From assembly GCA_035391225.1 (NCBI GenBank), contig DAOPKN010000016.1, forward strand, positions 1-42,594: 42,594 bases of DNA, in the 5' to 3' direction. The notes below the pieces were generated by a model that searched no databases, had not been told where the DNA came from, and saw only the letters and a program-made list of their open reading frames with translations. A program made the translations under genes and the position numbers. Source of the stretch: DAOPKN01 sp035391225 (GTDB lineage: Bacteria > Thermotogota > Thermotogae > MWEM01). This document shows, piece by piece, positions 15,700 to 24,218 of the stretch. Position 1 is the first letter of the stretch. The number at the start of each line of letters is the position of its first letter.

Positions 15700-17438
15700 T
15701 ATCGGTTCACCTCCTCGAACGTTCCGGAAATCTTGAAGTTAATGGCGCTGATCCCCACCACCATTAAGAAGATAAACAGGGTAATCGCGGCCGCATACCC
15801 GAAATTCTGCCCCCGCGATCCTTCGAAGGCCAGCTTGTACGTGTACGAAATCAAGATATCGGTGGAGCCGGCGTTCGTGATGGAATTGGGCATTTCCGGC
15901 CCCCCCTGGGTCAGGAGGTAAATTCCCACGAAATTGTTGAAGTTAAACGCAAACGACCCCACCAACAGAGGGGCAACCGACGTCATCAACAGGGGAAGGG
16001 TAATCTTCCGAAAGCGGCGGACGGGTCCTGCACCATCCATGGAAGCTGCCTCGTACAGCTCCGCGGGAATGGATTGCAACGCGCCCAGGGAAACCGTCAT
16101 CATGTAGGGAAAACCCAGCCAGGTATTCACGATCAAGCAAGCTGCCTTGGCCCAAAAGGGGTCTCCCAGCCAGCGGACCGGGTCTATCCCGAACCACTGT
16201 CCCAGGATGATCTTGTTCATGATGCCGTACGTTTCGTTGAAGAATCCGTTTCGCCACACCAGTACGGAAATGAAGGAAGGGATGGCCCAGGGGAGAATCA
16301 GCAAGGTGCGGTAGAAGGTTTTCCCCGCTAACCCCTTTTCGTTCAGCATCAGCGCGAGCCCCAACCCAATGGTGAAGGAGAACAACACGCTCAGTGTTGC
16401 CCAGGTAAGGGTCCACCAGAAAATGCGCAGAAAGGGGCGACTCAGCCGTGGATCCCCGAGCATCTGCGTGAAATTCTTGAGCCCGACGAAACTGGTGTAC
16501 CCCGCGACGGTGATCAGTTTCCCGGAAGCGTCTCGATCGTAGAAGAAACCATCGCGTTCGTCCAGCATGTTTCCGGTATCGGTGTTGATGAAAACCGTTT
16601 TCGTCACCACTTCCCCATTTTCCGGGACGGTCAACGTGTCCAGTCGATACTTTCGTTCTGCTTCCACGATCTTTCGAAACCCGTACTGGCTTCCGAAACG
16701 AACCGTGGGAAGGAGGGGATTGAGCCATTCCGCTCCCGAAAGGTAGTTCAAGTAGATGTTGGAAATGAAGAAGCGTTGGTTGGGAAGGGTGGCGGGGTCG
16801 TCGAAGGAGAAGAAGTAGGTGAATTTCTCGGAGCCAGCTCCCCGCACCCTTTCGATGGCCAGTAGCTCTTCAGGATTCTTAAAAGAATGGATGATTCGGT
16901 ACGTTTCGCCTTCCAAGATACATTGGTCTTGCACAACCTTTTCGTAGTTGCCAACCGCACGCATCACGTTACCCTTGGAATCCCTCGTTTCCACGACGGG
17001 TGGAGAGGAAAGGTACAATTCCCCGTTTCGGGAAAACAGGAGCAAGAATTTGTCCGTGGGTTTGAAATCTTCCATTTTTATAAAAACCCTGTACGAGAAA
17101 GGATCAACACCTGGTTTGGAAACATACTCCTGCAACAGAGCTTCCACGACTTGTTCGCGGGAAAGCAGGTGCCCCGTTCCGTAGTTGGTGAAGGCGGTTT
17201 TGATCGTGAAATACACGGGGTAAACCGTGAGAAACAGCAAGAAGAACATGGCGGGGATCGTGTAGCGATAGGGGTAGCCCTTGGGGTTGATCACCGCGAA
17301 ATCGATCAGGGCCAAGAGCATGAGGGTGACAATCGCCAACCCCTCCGAACCGAACGAAAAGAGAAAAATGGAAACAGCCAGCAGCAGAACGTTGACGACC
17401 AAAAGGAAAACCCACTTGGAAAGAACCGCAACTTTCAT
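15699..17438 (-). CDS. malF: MalF-type sugar ABC transporter permease
   Basis: A 579-residue integral membrane protein of the binding-protein-dependent transport family. Three helices near the N-terminus (about 8-85) are followed by an extended extracytoplasmic region (about 90-330, comparable to the periplasmic P2 loop of MalF), then the permease core from about 340. The EAA motif is EAASMDGAGPVRRFRKI (463-479). Together with MalG it forms the membrane channel for sugars delivered by MalE. It starts at ATG 17438 downstream of a hairpin that separates it from malE, and its stop overlaps the malG start by one base. The order malE-malF-malG is canonical. Sugar specificity cannot be read from the sequence. 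Confidence 0.95.
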   Translation of the reverse strand: MKVAVLSKWVFLLVVNVLLLAVSIFLFSFGSEGLAIVTLMLLALIDFAVINPKGYPYRYTIPAMFFLLFLTVYPVYFTIKTAFTNYGTGHLLSREQVVEALLQEYVSKPGVDPFSYRVFIKMEDFKPTDKFLLLFSRNGELYLSSPPVVETRDSKGNVMRAVGNYEKVVQDQCILEGETYRIIHSFKNPEELLAIERVRGAGSEKFTYFFSFDDPATLPNQRFFISNIYLNYLSGAEWLNPLLPTVRFGSQYGFRKIVEAERKYRLDTLTVPENGEVVTKTVFINTDTGNMLDERDGFFYDRDASGKLITVAGYTSFVGLKNFTQMLGDPRLSRPFLRIFWWTLTWATLSVLFSFTIGLGLALMLNEKGLAGKTFYRTLLILPWAIPSFISVLVWRNGFFNETYGIMNKIILGQWFGIDPVRWLGDPFWAKAACLIVNTWLGFPYMMTVSLGALQSIPAELYEAASMDGAGPVRRFRKITLPLLMTSVAPLLVGSFAFNFNNFVGIYLLTQGGPEMPNSITNAGSTDILISYTYKLAFEGSRGQNFGYAAAITLFIFLMVVGISAINFKISGTFEEVNR

Positions 17439-17464
17439 TACTTTCGCCCCCTGAAAAGAAAAAT

Positions 17465-17485
17465 GGGGATGGCTATGCCATCCCC
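17465..17485 (-). terminator. Intercistronic hairpin between malE and malF (partial terminator)
   Basis: A nine-base-pair stem (17465-17473 with 17477-17485) with a three-base loop, followed on the minus strand by ATTTTTCTTTTC. It lies just after the malE stop and before malF. Hairpins here are known in other mal operons to raise binding-protein mRNA above permease mRNA by partial termination or by blocking 3' decay. Confidence 0.75.
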
Positions 17486-17499
17486 TTGGAAAGAAAGAC

Positions 17500-18684
17500 T
17501 TACTGTTCCAGTGCCAAGCGAATCTTTGCCACGGCTTCCTGCAAAGCTTCTTCGGGGGTCAATTGGTCGTTGATGATTTGGGTCAGTGCCCCAGCAGCTG
17601 CACTCCACACGGAATTCATCGCGGGAATATTGGGCATGGGGATCCCCTTGGAGGCGCTTTCGAAGAATGCCACGACATCGGGATCGTCTTCCACGATTTC
17701 CAGAACGTCCAAGCGGGTGGGAATACGAGGATCGGCAAGGTAAATCTGGTACATGACTTCCTTGGTGTTGATGAAATTGGCCAAGAAATCAATGGCGAAC
17801 AGGGTGTTGGGGGACTTGGAATTGATCATGAAACCCTGGATACCCGTGAAAGGTTTTGCGGGATGGCCGTCAATGGAAGGAATGGGAGCGATTCCGTAAT
17901 CGATACCCGCTTCCCGGATATCTTTCACGGCCCAAGGACCGTTGATGATGGCAGCAGCCATACCATCTTTGAACAAGCCGTCCATGATCTGGTAATTGTC
18001 TCCGCGCTTCAAAACACCCAGGTCGTACATTTCCTTGATCAAGGAAGCACCGAGAATGGCGCCTTCGTTGGCAAGGCCAATGTCGTTTTCGTCGAGCCCT
18101 GCACCGGTGTCCTTAAACACGTACCCACCAGCGGCAAAAAGGAACGGAGCAGACATGTAGAAATCACCGGAGTTGTAGATGAATCCACGGAACTCATCGT
18201 CGGTCATTTCCTGGGCGAAAGCAATGAGTTCGTCCATGGTTTCTGGGGGTTCGGGAAGGTAATCCTTGTTGTACATCAGGGCAATGGCTTCAATCGCGTA
18301 CGGCATCCCGTACAGTTTTCCGCCGTACTCGAAACCTTTCAGGGAGGTTTCCATGAATTCGGCACGATCGGTGAGGGTCAAAAAATCCATCGGAACCAAC
18401 AAACCGTTTGCGGCAAGTTCCCCGGTCCAGTCGTGGGCACCCACGATGATATCGGGGCCTTCCCCCGCGGGAGCAGCTGTGACGAACTTGGAACGAATAT
18501 CCCCGAAGGGTACTTCTTGTACGTCGACGGGAATTCCATACTGTGCTTCGAATTCGCTTCCCAGGGCAGAAAGGATATCCACCTGAACCTCAGAACACCA
18601 CACCGTCAATTTCCCGGCCTCGGCAGCAAAAGCAAGTGTACCAACCAGAAGAACGACTGAAAGAACGATCAAGAATTTCTGCAT
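17500..18684 (-). CDS. malE: Maltose/maltodextrin-type ABC transporter substrate-binding protein
   Basis: A 394-residue solute-binding protein of family 1. A signal peptide covers residues 1-22 and ends in AFAAEA; no lipobox Cys is present, so the protein is likely soluble outside the inner membrane. The mature part opens with LTVWCSEVQVDIL and shows family features such as GPDIIVGAHDWTGELAANGLL, YGMPYAIEAIALMYNK, AAIINGPWAV and the C-terminal PAMNSVWSAAAGAL. These match cluster-1 maltose-binding proteins. The start at 18684 is fixed by GGAGGA six bases upstream (18691-18696); the open frame extending to 19059 runs through the promoter and is not coding. It is first in malEFG, with its own promoter. 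Confidence 0.95.
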   Translation of the reverse strand: MQKFLIVLSVVLLVGTLAFAAEAGKLTVWCSEVQVDILSALGSEFEAQYGIPVDVQEVPFGDIRSKFVTAAPAGEGPDIIVGAHDWTGELAANGLLVPMDFLTLTDRAEFMETSLKGFEYGGKLYGMPYAIEAIALMYNKDYLPEPPETMDELIAFAQEMTDDEFRGFIYNSGDFYMSAPFLFAAGGYVFKDTGAGLDENDIGLANEGAILGASLIKEMYDLGVLKRGDNYQIMDGLFKDGMAAAIINGPWAVKDIREAGIDYGIAPIPSIDGHPAKPFTGIQGFMINSKSPNTLFAIDFLANFINTKEVMYQIYLADPRIPTRLDVLEIVEDDPDVVAFFESASKGIPMPNIPAMNSVWSAAAGALTQIINDQLTPEEALQEAVAKIRLALEQ

Positions 18685-18726
18685 ACTCTCTCCTCCTTTT
18701 TCAGATAAGGGATGAAAATCCCATAA

Positions 18727-18755
18727 AGTATAACATTTTCGCGCTGTAGTAACAA
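18727..18755 (-). promoter_or_regulatory. malE promoter
   Basis: Minus-strand -10 TATACT (18727-18732) with TGT just upstream, and -35 TTGTTA (18750-18755) at 17-base spacing: the most complete promoter in the window. A five-base inverted repeat, GGGAT/ATCCC (18709-18713 with 18718-18722), lies at the expected transcription start and could be a regulator site or a 5' hairpin; this is speculative. Confidence 0.75.
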
Positions 18756-18760
18756 GGCTT

Positions 18761-19933
18761 TCAATTACCCCTATTTGGAAAAAAATCCAGCAACTCGGAA
18801 AAGGCAAGGGCATTTTTCCTCCATCCTTTTCGAGAAAGGCGAAGATGCCCTTCTTGGACCTGGAACAAATCGTGGGAAGCCATGGATTGGCAGAGCTTTT
18901 GGATTGCCTGCTCCCCAAATTTACCTTCCAGTATTTCCAATCGAACCCCCTTTTGCAAGCGAAGCCCCATGAAAAGGGTTTCGAGAAGTTCCTGGGAGGC
19001 ATCGTTTTGCTGGTCATACACACGACCTTGCCCAATGCGCCAATCCATGGAAGAGGCATTCACCCAGCGATGGAAACCAACGTGGGATCCCGCGGAAGGC
19101 CCCAAACCGAGGTAATCGTGGTTGTGCCAGTAGGCGAGGTTATGCGCGCATTCGTTTCCCGGAGTACAAAAGTTGGAGATCTCGTAGTTCTCGTACCCCT
19201 TGGAAACCAGGTACTGCACGTTTCTTTCCCAGGCATGCAAGAGGGTATCCTCCTCGGGCAGCCGGCGCTGCCCCTTGGAAACCCATTGGAAGAGAGGGGT
19301 GCCTTCGTGCAATTCCAGGAGGTACAGCGAAAGGTGCGGGGGAGAAAGCGTTTCGACCAACCGTGAAATCCCACTGGAAAGATCCAACTCCTGCCCGGGA
19401 AACCCCAGTATCAGGTCAATATTGAACTGGTCAAAGAAGCGTTTCACGATCTCCATTTTCCGCTCGAAAGTAAAAAGCGTGTATCCACGTCCCATGTCCT
19501 TCAAAACCGCGTCCTCGAAACATTGGAGCCCAACGCTCAAACGGTTGATGCCAAGGGCTTGCCAGCCTTTCACGTTGTCTTCACCAATGTTTTCCGGGTT
19601 GCATTCCAAGGTCCATTCCACCTCGCCCCGGGAAAAAGCGGGAAAGCTTTGCTCGAGCTGCCGAAAGAAAAGTTCCCAGAGCCGAACCGGGACCAACCCG
19701 GGGTTTCCCCCCCCGATGTACACCGAAGAGATCGTGCCGCTGTGCAATTCCTCCCGTCGCTGGCTTTCGGAGAGCTCCCCTTGCAGCAGCGAGAAGAACT
19801 CCTCCCAGCCAATCGCCCATTGCGTTCTGGGAAGGGAAAAGAAATCGCAGTACGCGCACTTGCAGGCACAGGCAGGAACGTGGATGTACAGTGCGATCGG
19901 TTTCTCAGGGAGATAACGAGGGGAACTGGGCAA
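18761..19933 (-). CDS. hemW: HemW-like radical SAM protein (coproporphyrinogen oxidase-like)
   Basis: A 390-residue radical SAM protein of the HemN/HemW group. The cluster motif CxxxCxxC is Cys22-Cys26-Cys29 in PACACKCAYCDFF, preceded by ALYIHVP. The SAM-binding region is IGGGNPGLV instead of the usual GGGTPSLL. Later come LECNPENI, GINRLSVGLQCFED and DLILGFPGQ, all typical of the family, then a HemN-type C-terminal domain. HemW proteins are proposed heme chaperones rather than true coproporphyrinogen dehydrogenases, and this one has the short HemW length. The start is taken as TTG 19933 because GGGAGGA lies seven bases upstream (19941-19947); this overlaps the upstream gene by 29 bases. It is the last gene of the long minus-strand run. 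Confidence 0.88.
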   Translation of the reverse strand: MPSSPRYLPEKPIALYIHVPACACKCAYCDFFSLPRTQWAIGWEEFFSLLQGELSESQRREELHSGTISSVYIGGGNPGLVPVRLWELFFRQLEQSFPAFSRGEVEWTLECNPENIGEDNVKGWQALGINRLSVGLQCFEDAVLKDMGRGYTLFTFERKMEIVKRFFDQFNIDLILGFPGQELDLSSGISRLVETLSPPHLSLYLLELHEGTPLFQWVSKGQRRLPEEDTLLHAWERNVQYLVSKGYENYEISNFCTPGNECAHNLAYWHNHDYLGLGPSAGSHVGFHRWVNASSMDWRIGQGRVYDQQNDASQELLETLFMGLRLQKGVRLEILEGKFGEQAIQKLCQSMASHDLFQVQEGHLRLSRKGWRKNALAFSELLDFFPNRGN

Positions 19934-20855
19934 TCCATCTTCCTCCCAGGTAGAAATGTTTGGGGGAGAGCGAAAAAAGGAAGGCATGCTGGTCCGGATG
20001 CTCCCACTCCCCCCGAAGACTCCATGTTGCCCGTTGATTCAAGCCAAAGACCATACCGGCATGGATCCAAACACGCGACTTGTTCCATTCCCAGCGTTCG
20101 TGGAAGAAGAAAGCGATTCCCAGGCTTTTCGTGGAAAAGGAATAACCCAGTCCGATACGCGGGGAGAAGAAATCGGTGGGTTTGGCCAACGGTAACCCCC
20201 CCATAACCCCGCAAAACTCACCCAGGGCGATTCCAAAAGGTTCGTACTCGAAGAGCTTGAGTTCCGCTTCCAACTGACCCTGGAGTTGCCAAGGGGAAAA
20301 ATCGTAGTTGCCGATCGCGTTGAACTCGTAGGCGGCAAGGCCAATTTTCACGTAGCCTTTCGCGGAAGAAGAAGGGTTTTGGGCGGTCCCGATGAAACGG
20401 ATCTCGTACTCCGAAAGCAAGTTCGCCCGGTCGGTGTAGCGATTGGCAATGGGAACCCAACTCACGTCCACCGACTGGTTCAGGTAGTGGTTCCACTTGG
20501 CCTCGAAAAGGAGCTTGTTCGAAATCCCGATGAATAACTTCACTTGCCGTTGTTCGATCAACTGGTTCAGGAAGAGGACTTTCTTGTACCGCTTTTCGTC
20601 GGCGTAGGCGTAGATGCCTCCCAAGGGCGCCTGTTGCGTGAACCCGATTCCCCAGTCGATGGGAAGGCCAATGGTCAAGGGGATTTGCACGAGGAAGAAT
20701 TCCCCTCCCAAGAAATCGAAGCGCACCGGCCAACGGGAAAGGGATTTGGTCGGGGAAGAAGGGGGTGTTTCGGAGGGGGATGCCGCCACCGAAAGGCAGG
20801 CAACAAAAAGCAAAACCGAAAGAAAAAGGAAAAATGTGCGGTTCGGTGCTTTCAT
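19905..20855 (-). CDS. Probable outer-membrane beta-barrel protein
   Basis: A 316-residue protein with a signal peptide (about 1-25). The rest alternates polar and aromatic residues in short strands (for example FDFLGGEFFLVQIPLTIGLPIDWGIG, RIGLGYSFSTKSLGIAFFF, RVWIHAGMVFGLNQ and HFYLGGRWIAQF), the usual look of an outer-membrane barrel. No known family is recognisable. The ATG at 20855 has AAGGGGTG a short way upstream. It lies between a kbl-type gene and hemW; its end overlaps the hemW start. In a Thermotogota host it would be a protein of the outer sheath. A periplasmic beta-rich protein is the alternative. Confidence 0.65.
   Translation of the reverse strand: MKAPNRTFFLFLSVLLFVACLSVAASPSETPPSSPTKSLSRWPVRFDFLGGEFFLVQIPLTIGLPIDWGIGFTQQAPLGGIYAYADEKRYKKVLFLNQLIEQRQVKLFIGISNKLLFEAKWNHYLNQSVDVSWVPIANRYTDRANLLSEYEIRFIGTAQNPSSSAKGYVKIGLAAYEFNAIGNYDFSPWQLQGQLEAELKLFEYEPFGIALGEFCGVMGGLPLAKPTDFFSPRIGLGYSFSTKSLGIAFFFHERWEWNKSRVWIHAGMVFGLNQRATWSLRGEWEHPDQHAFLFSLSPKHFYLGGRWIAQFPSLSP
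19941..19947 (-). promoter_or_regulatory. Ribosome binding site that sets a TTG start for hemW
   Basis: GGGAGGA on the minus strand, seven bases before TTG 19933, inside the 3' end of the preceding barrel-protein gene. The upstream ATG at 19987 has no comparable site. Confidence 0.65.
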
Positions 20856-20885
20856 CCCACAACACCCCTTTCTGGCCCCATGGAC

Positions 20886-22067
20886 TCAAATGATGTCGAG
20901 TTCTTTTCCCACCGATTCAAATGCTTCGATCCCGAAATCCAAGTCCTTGCGGGAATGGGCTGCCGAAATCATCACGCGGATGCGGGCCTTTCCACGAGGA
21001 ACCGTGGGGAAGCCGAGGGATTGGGCGAACACGTGCTTTTCGAACAGCCTTCGGCTGAATTCCGAGGCGGTCTTCGCTTCAAACAGCATCACCGGGGTTA
21101 TCGGGGTTTCGGAGTGGCCGATATCGAACCCGAGCGAAACCATCTTTTCCTTGAAATACCCCGCGTTTTCCCAAAGTTTCTTTACCCTTTGGTCCGATTT
21201 TTGCAGCGTTTCCACCGCTTTCATGGCGGCCATGGTGTCGGCGGGGCTCAAGGAACTGCTAAAAAGGAAAGGCCGGGCTTTTTGCTTCAAGTAATGGATC
21301 AACACGCTGCTTCCCGCGATGAATCCGCCGATTACCCCAAACGCCTTGGAAAGGGTTCCCACTTCGATGTCCACCTGGTTGTGGAGGTGAAAATGGTCCA
21401 CGATGCCCCGACCATGGGATCCCAACACCCCTTCCCCGTGTGCGTCGTCTACCATCAGGATGGCATCGAACTTTTGGCAAACCGCCACGATGTCCGGCAG
21501 CGGCGCCAAATCCCCGTCCATGCTGAAAACACCGTCGGTAATCACCAGCTTCCTTCGCGCACCTTGGTCACTGGCTTTGTGCAACTGCTCTTCCAAGTCA
21601 TTGGGGTCCCGGTGCTTCCAAACGAAACGCTTTGCGCGGGACAGGCGAACACCGTCAATGATGGAAGCATGGTTCAGCTCGTCAGAAAGGATGGCATCCT
21701 GCTCGGACGTGATGGCGGGAATCACGGCCTGGTTTGCCATGAAACCAGATTGCACCATGATAACCGCTTCTACGTTCTTGAAATCCGCAAGTGCTTCTTC
21801 CAATTCGGTGTGAAGGCTCATCGTTCCTGCTATGGTGCGCACGGCCCCTGGCCCGACCCCCCACTTTTCCACCGCTTGTAGGGTGGCTTTTTTCAAATCG
21901 GGATCATCCGCCAAACCCAGGTAGTTGTTGGAGGAGAGGTTCAACACTTTCTTGCCTTCCATGGTCAACCAGGCACCCTGTGGGCTTTCCAAGGTACGTA
22001 TGGTGGTGTACAACCCCTTCTCTTTGAGTTCATCCATTTCCTGCTGGAGTTCTTTCCAATCGTACAT
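20886..22067 (-). CDS. kbl: Glycine C-acetyltransferase-type PLP enzyme (2-amino-3-ketobutyrate CoA ligase)
   Basis: A 393-residue alpha-oxoamine synthase, a fold type I PLP enzyme joining an acyl-CoA to an amino acid with loss of CoA. Key features are LSSNNYLGLADDP (44-56), the ring-stacking region HASII (133-137), DDAHGEGVLGSHGRG (207-221) and the PLP Lys241 in GTLSKAFG. Length matches glycine C-acetyltransferase (about 398), which splits 2-amino-3-ketobutyrate in threonine breakdown. The same fold includes 8-amino-7-oxononanoate synthase (biotin) and serine palmitoyltransferase, and I see no neighbouring tdh or bio gene to decide. The start at 22067 is supported by AAGGAG shortly upstream. 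The gene begins inside the end of the preceding clamp-like gene (38-base overlap). Confidence 0.88.
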   Translation of the reverse strand: MYDWKELQQEMDELKEKGLYTTIRTLESPQGAWLTMEGKKVLNLSSNNYLGLADDPDLKKATLQAVEKWGVGPGAVRTIAGTMSLHTELEEALADFKNVEAVIMVQSGFMANQAVIPAITSEQDAILSDELNHASIIDGVRLSRAKRFVWKHRDPNDLEEQLHKASDQGARRKLVITDGVFSMDGDLAPLPDIVAVCQKFDAILMVDDAHGEGVLGSHGRGIVDHFHLHNQVDIEVGTLSKAFGVIGGFIAGSSVLIHYLKQKARPFLFSSSLSPADTMAAMKAVETLQKSDQRVKKLWENAGYFKEKMVSLGFDIGHSETPITPVMLFEAKTASEFSRRLFEKHVFAQSLGFPTVPRGKARIRVMISAAHSRKDLDFGIEAFESVGKELDII

Positions 22068-23160
22068 CGTTTTTTCTCCTTTCCGTAGTGTTTGCCTTGA
22101 AGATGATCCATTTCTCCCGTTTCTCGTCGCAAAACCCATTGAACCCCTTCCAAGAAAGGAAGGAAACATTCCCTTCCTCGAAACGCGTAATGGAAGACTT
22201 AATTTTCTTCGCGTAAAAGCTGAGGGAGGGCTCTTCGAAAACCGCATCGCTCATTGCTTCCATGGGATGCGCCCCGGAATAGAAGAAGCCGGGATGTTCC
22301 ACCTGCAGCAGGTATTGCCCCTTTTCGAAACGCATTTGGATTCGCCCATCCCGTGAAAGGCGAATCGCCTTGTTCAACGATTTCTTGAAGGCAGAAACGT
22401 CCAACTGACCCAATGCGTGCATTTCTTCCGGCAATTGGAGTAAACCCAGAAGGTAAGCGCTTTCCGATGGTTCGAGGGGATGCAGTGGAAGGGTTGCGAA
22501 AACTCCCGGGACGTGGAAACCCAGCGCGCTTTTGTCCGGATGCAGCGAAAGTTTCAGCCCGGAAGAAGGTAACGCCGAAAATGCCTTGACGAGGTGCCGA
22601 ATACTGGTATACGGAACGGCACCTTCGAAATCCCGGGATACGGAACCGGAGTCGAAGACCATGAAAAGGTCATCGTGTACCGAAAGAACGAACAGTCTTC
22701 CCTCGTGTTCCCGGAAATAGACCTTCTCGCTGGGAGGAAGGACCACGGTGGAAAAGTCCACACCCTGTAAGAACACGGAAGAACCGAAAGAACCCACGAC
22801 TTCCATGGGAGTGGGCTTGGGAATACGAAACCCCGTGGGTTGCTGCAAGAAAAGGGTTTCTTCTTCCACCGAAACCAACAGTTGCCCGCGCTCGAAACGG
22901 AAGCGAACCGTTTCCTCCCCCTTTTTTTCCGAAAGGAAGAGCTTGAGTGTGGGGATGGGAAGTTGGAAAGCGCCCTCGAAAGGTTCCACCTCGGCTTTCA
23001 CGGAGAAGAACGCTTCCACCGTGCCATCTCCCACGAACCCGCGCAAGCCGTTCTCGTAGAAGAAGCGCAGGAAAAGGTGGATGGGTTCCGAACCAGCCAG
23101 CAAATCCGCGTACCGCAGTATGCGGTGCAGTCGTCGCGCGGGAAACACGATTTCATGCAT
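22030..23160 (-). CDS. Sliding-clamp (DnaN)-like protein, divergent
   Basis: A 376-residue protein without signal peptide or membrane helix. Its layout fits three repeats of the DNA polymerase III beta-clamp fold: residues 1-110 (GLRGFVGDGTVEAFFSVKAEV, GAFQLPIPTLKLFL, RFRFERGQLLVSVEEETLFLQ), 125-235 (FSTVVLPPSEKVYFRE, LFVLSVHDDLFMVF, VPYTSIRHLVKAFSAL) and 250-355 (LDVSAFKKSLNKAIRL, GRIQMRFEKGQYLLQVE, EPSLSFYAKKIKSSITRF, WIIFKAN). Each has the helix, strand and internal-loop pattern of a clamp domain. Overall similarity to textbook DnaN is low, and about 20 residues follow the last strand. The ATG overlaps the ispE stop by eight bases; the end overlaps kbl. It could be the main clamp of this organism or a paralogue. 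This is fold-level pattern reading, not a family match. Confidence 0.55.
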   Translation of the reverse strand: MHEIVFPARRLHRILRYADLLAGSEPIHLFLRFFYENGLRGFVGDGTVEAFFSVKAEVEPFEGAFQLPIPTLKLFLSEKKGEETVRFRFERGQLLVSVEEETLFLQQPTGFRIPKPTPMEVVGSFGSSVFLQGVDFSTVVLPPSEKVYFREHEGRLFVLSVHDDLFMVFDSGSVSRDFEGAVPYTSIRHLVKAFSALPSSGLKLSLHPDKSALGFHVPGVFATLPLHPLEPSESAYLLGLLQLPEEMHALGQLDVSAFKKSLNKAIRLSRDGRIQMRFEKGQYLLQVEHPGFFYSGAHPMEAMSDAVFEEPSLSFYAKKIKSSITRFEEGNVSFLSWKGFNGFCDEKREKWIIFKANTTERRKNDVRLERTPAGNG

Positions 23161-24196
23161 GGGGTTCTTCTCTCCCTTTCAGTGCGCAAAGGTTCACCCA
23201 GCAACCACGGTTTTGGAAGAAGGAAGCCCAGTGTTGGAGATCTTCTCGGGGGGTATTTTCCCGGAAAAGCACGAAATGGGCGGAACCCGACCCTGTCATG
23301 GATTTGAGAAGGATGCTGGGGGAGACCACTTCGCGCAAGGATTGTTGAAAGGCCTCGTATTCCGGGAAAAGTTCCGAGGCAACCTGTTCGAAATCATTGA
23401 ACGTCAATGCCGAAGATTGGCGGGAAAGATCCTCGAACAAATCCCGCACCTCGTCCACCGGGTGCCAATCTTCGCCGCCCCCGTTTTCCCATTCTTCCAG
23501 CTCCTCGGAAAGCGCCCTTTCTTCGGAATGCGGAATTTCCTCGAAATCCTCCACGTGCTCCACAACTTCTTCGTTTTGCCATTCCTCGAAACGCAACGCG
23601 TCGATGTGTTGGTACATTCTTCGCGTGGAAAAGGAAAAGGGGGGTTGCACCAAAAGCAGGGGGAGGGAGGGGAGATCCGGCAGAAAATCCAGGTATTCTC
23701 CCCTTCCCTTTCCCAGGGCAACCCCCCCGTGCAGTTGGAAGGGGACATCGGACCCGGTTGCCAAAGCCATTTTCTTGGTGGCAGCGGGTGGAATGGAGAA
23801 GCGCTGTGCGAGGAATCGCAGGAAAGCGGCCGCATCCGCACTTGCTCCTCCCAACCCCGACTGGGGGGGAATGCGTTTTTCCAAATGCAAGCGGAAAGAC
23901 CCCACGGAACGCCCCAGGAACTGTTCCACCTCGCGCAACACGCGAAACAACGCATTCGAAGCATCCCATTGCAAAATGCCGGGGTTATGCATGGAGGGAT
24001 CGTATCGGTACTGGAAATCCGTTGGACCATCGGTGGGTTCCACCGTTATCGTGTCATGCAACGTGATGCTCGAAAAAAGGGTCACGATGTCATGGAAACC
24101 ATCTGGTCGCGCCTCCAGGACATCAAGGTACAGGTTGACTTTGGCGAAAGCCTTTAGCACAACCTTCCCCAAACTGGGGTAAGGGGTATCTTGCAA
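23153..24196 (-). CDS. ispE: 4-diphosphocytidyl-2-C-methyl-D-erythritol kinase
   Basis: A 347-residue GHMP kinase that phosphorylates CDP-methylerythritol in the non-mevalonate isoprenoid pathway. The opening AKVNLYLDVLEARPDGFHD is diagnostic for IspE, and the ATP loop PPQSGLGGASADAAAF (about 110-125) and the third GHMP motif MTGSGSAHF near the C-terminus are present. The protein is longer than usual (about 280-300): an acidic stretch at roughly 202-253, with many Glu and repeated EEW/EE runs, lies between the FSTRRMY segment and the NDFE motif. The start is taken as TTG 24196, with GAGGTG eight bases upstream; an in-frame TTG at 24202 is too close to that site. The gene overlaps the clamp-like gene downstream. 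Confidence 0.93.
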   Translation of the reverse strand: MQDTPYPSLGKVVLKAFAKVNLYLDVLEARPDGFHDIVTLFSSITLHDTITVEPTDGPTDFQYRYDPSMHNPGILQWDASNALFRVLREVEQFLGRSVGSFRLHLEKRIPPQSGLGGASADAAAFLRFLAQRFSIPPAATKKMALATGSDVPFQLHGGVALGKGRGEYLDFLPDLPSLPLLLVQPPFSFSTRRMYQHIDALRFEEWQNEEVVEHVEDFEEIPHSEERALSEELEEWENGGGEDWHPVDEVRDLFEDLSRQSSALTFNDFEQVASELFPEYEAFQQSLREVVSPSILLKSMTGSGSAHFVLFRENTPREDLQHWASFFQNRGCWVNLCALKGREEPHA

Positions 24197-24218
24197 GTAC
24201 AACTCACCTCGTTCCCGG

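Noticed and set aside
17500..19059. Longer malE frame starting at 19059
   Set aside because: The extra 125 codons read through the malE promoter and the end of hemW; the signal peptide and ribosome site fix the start at 18684.
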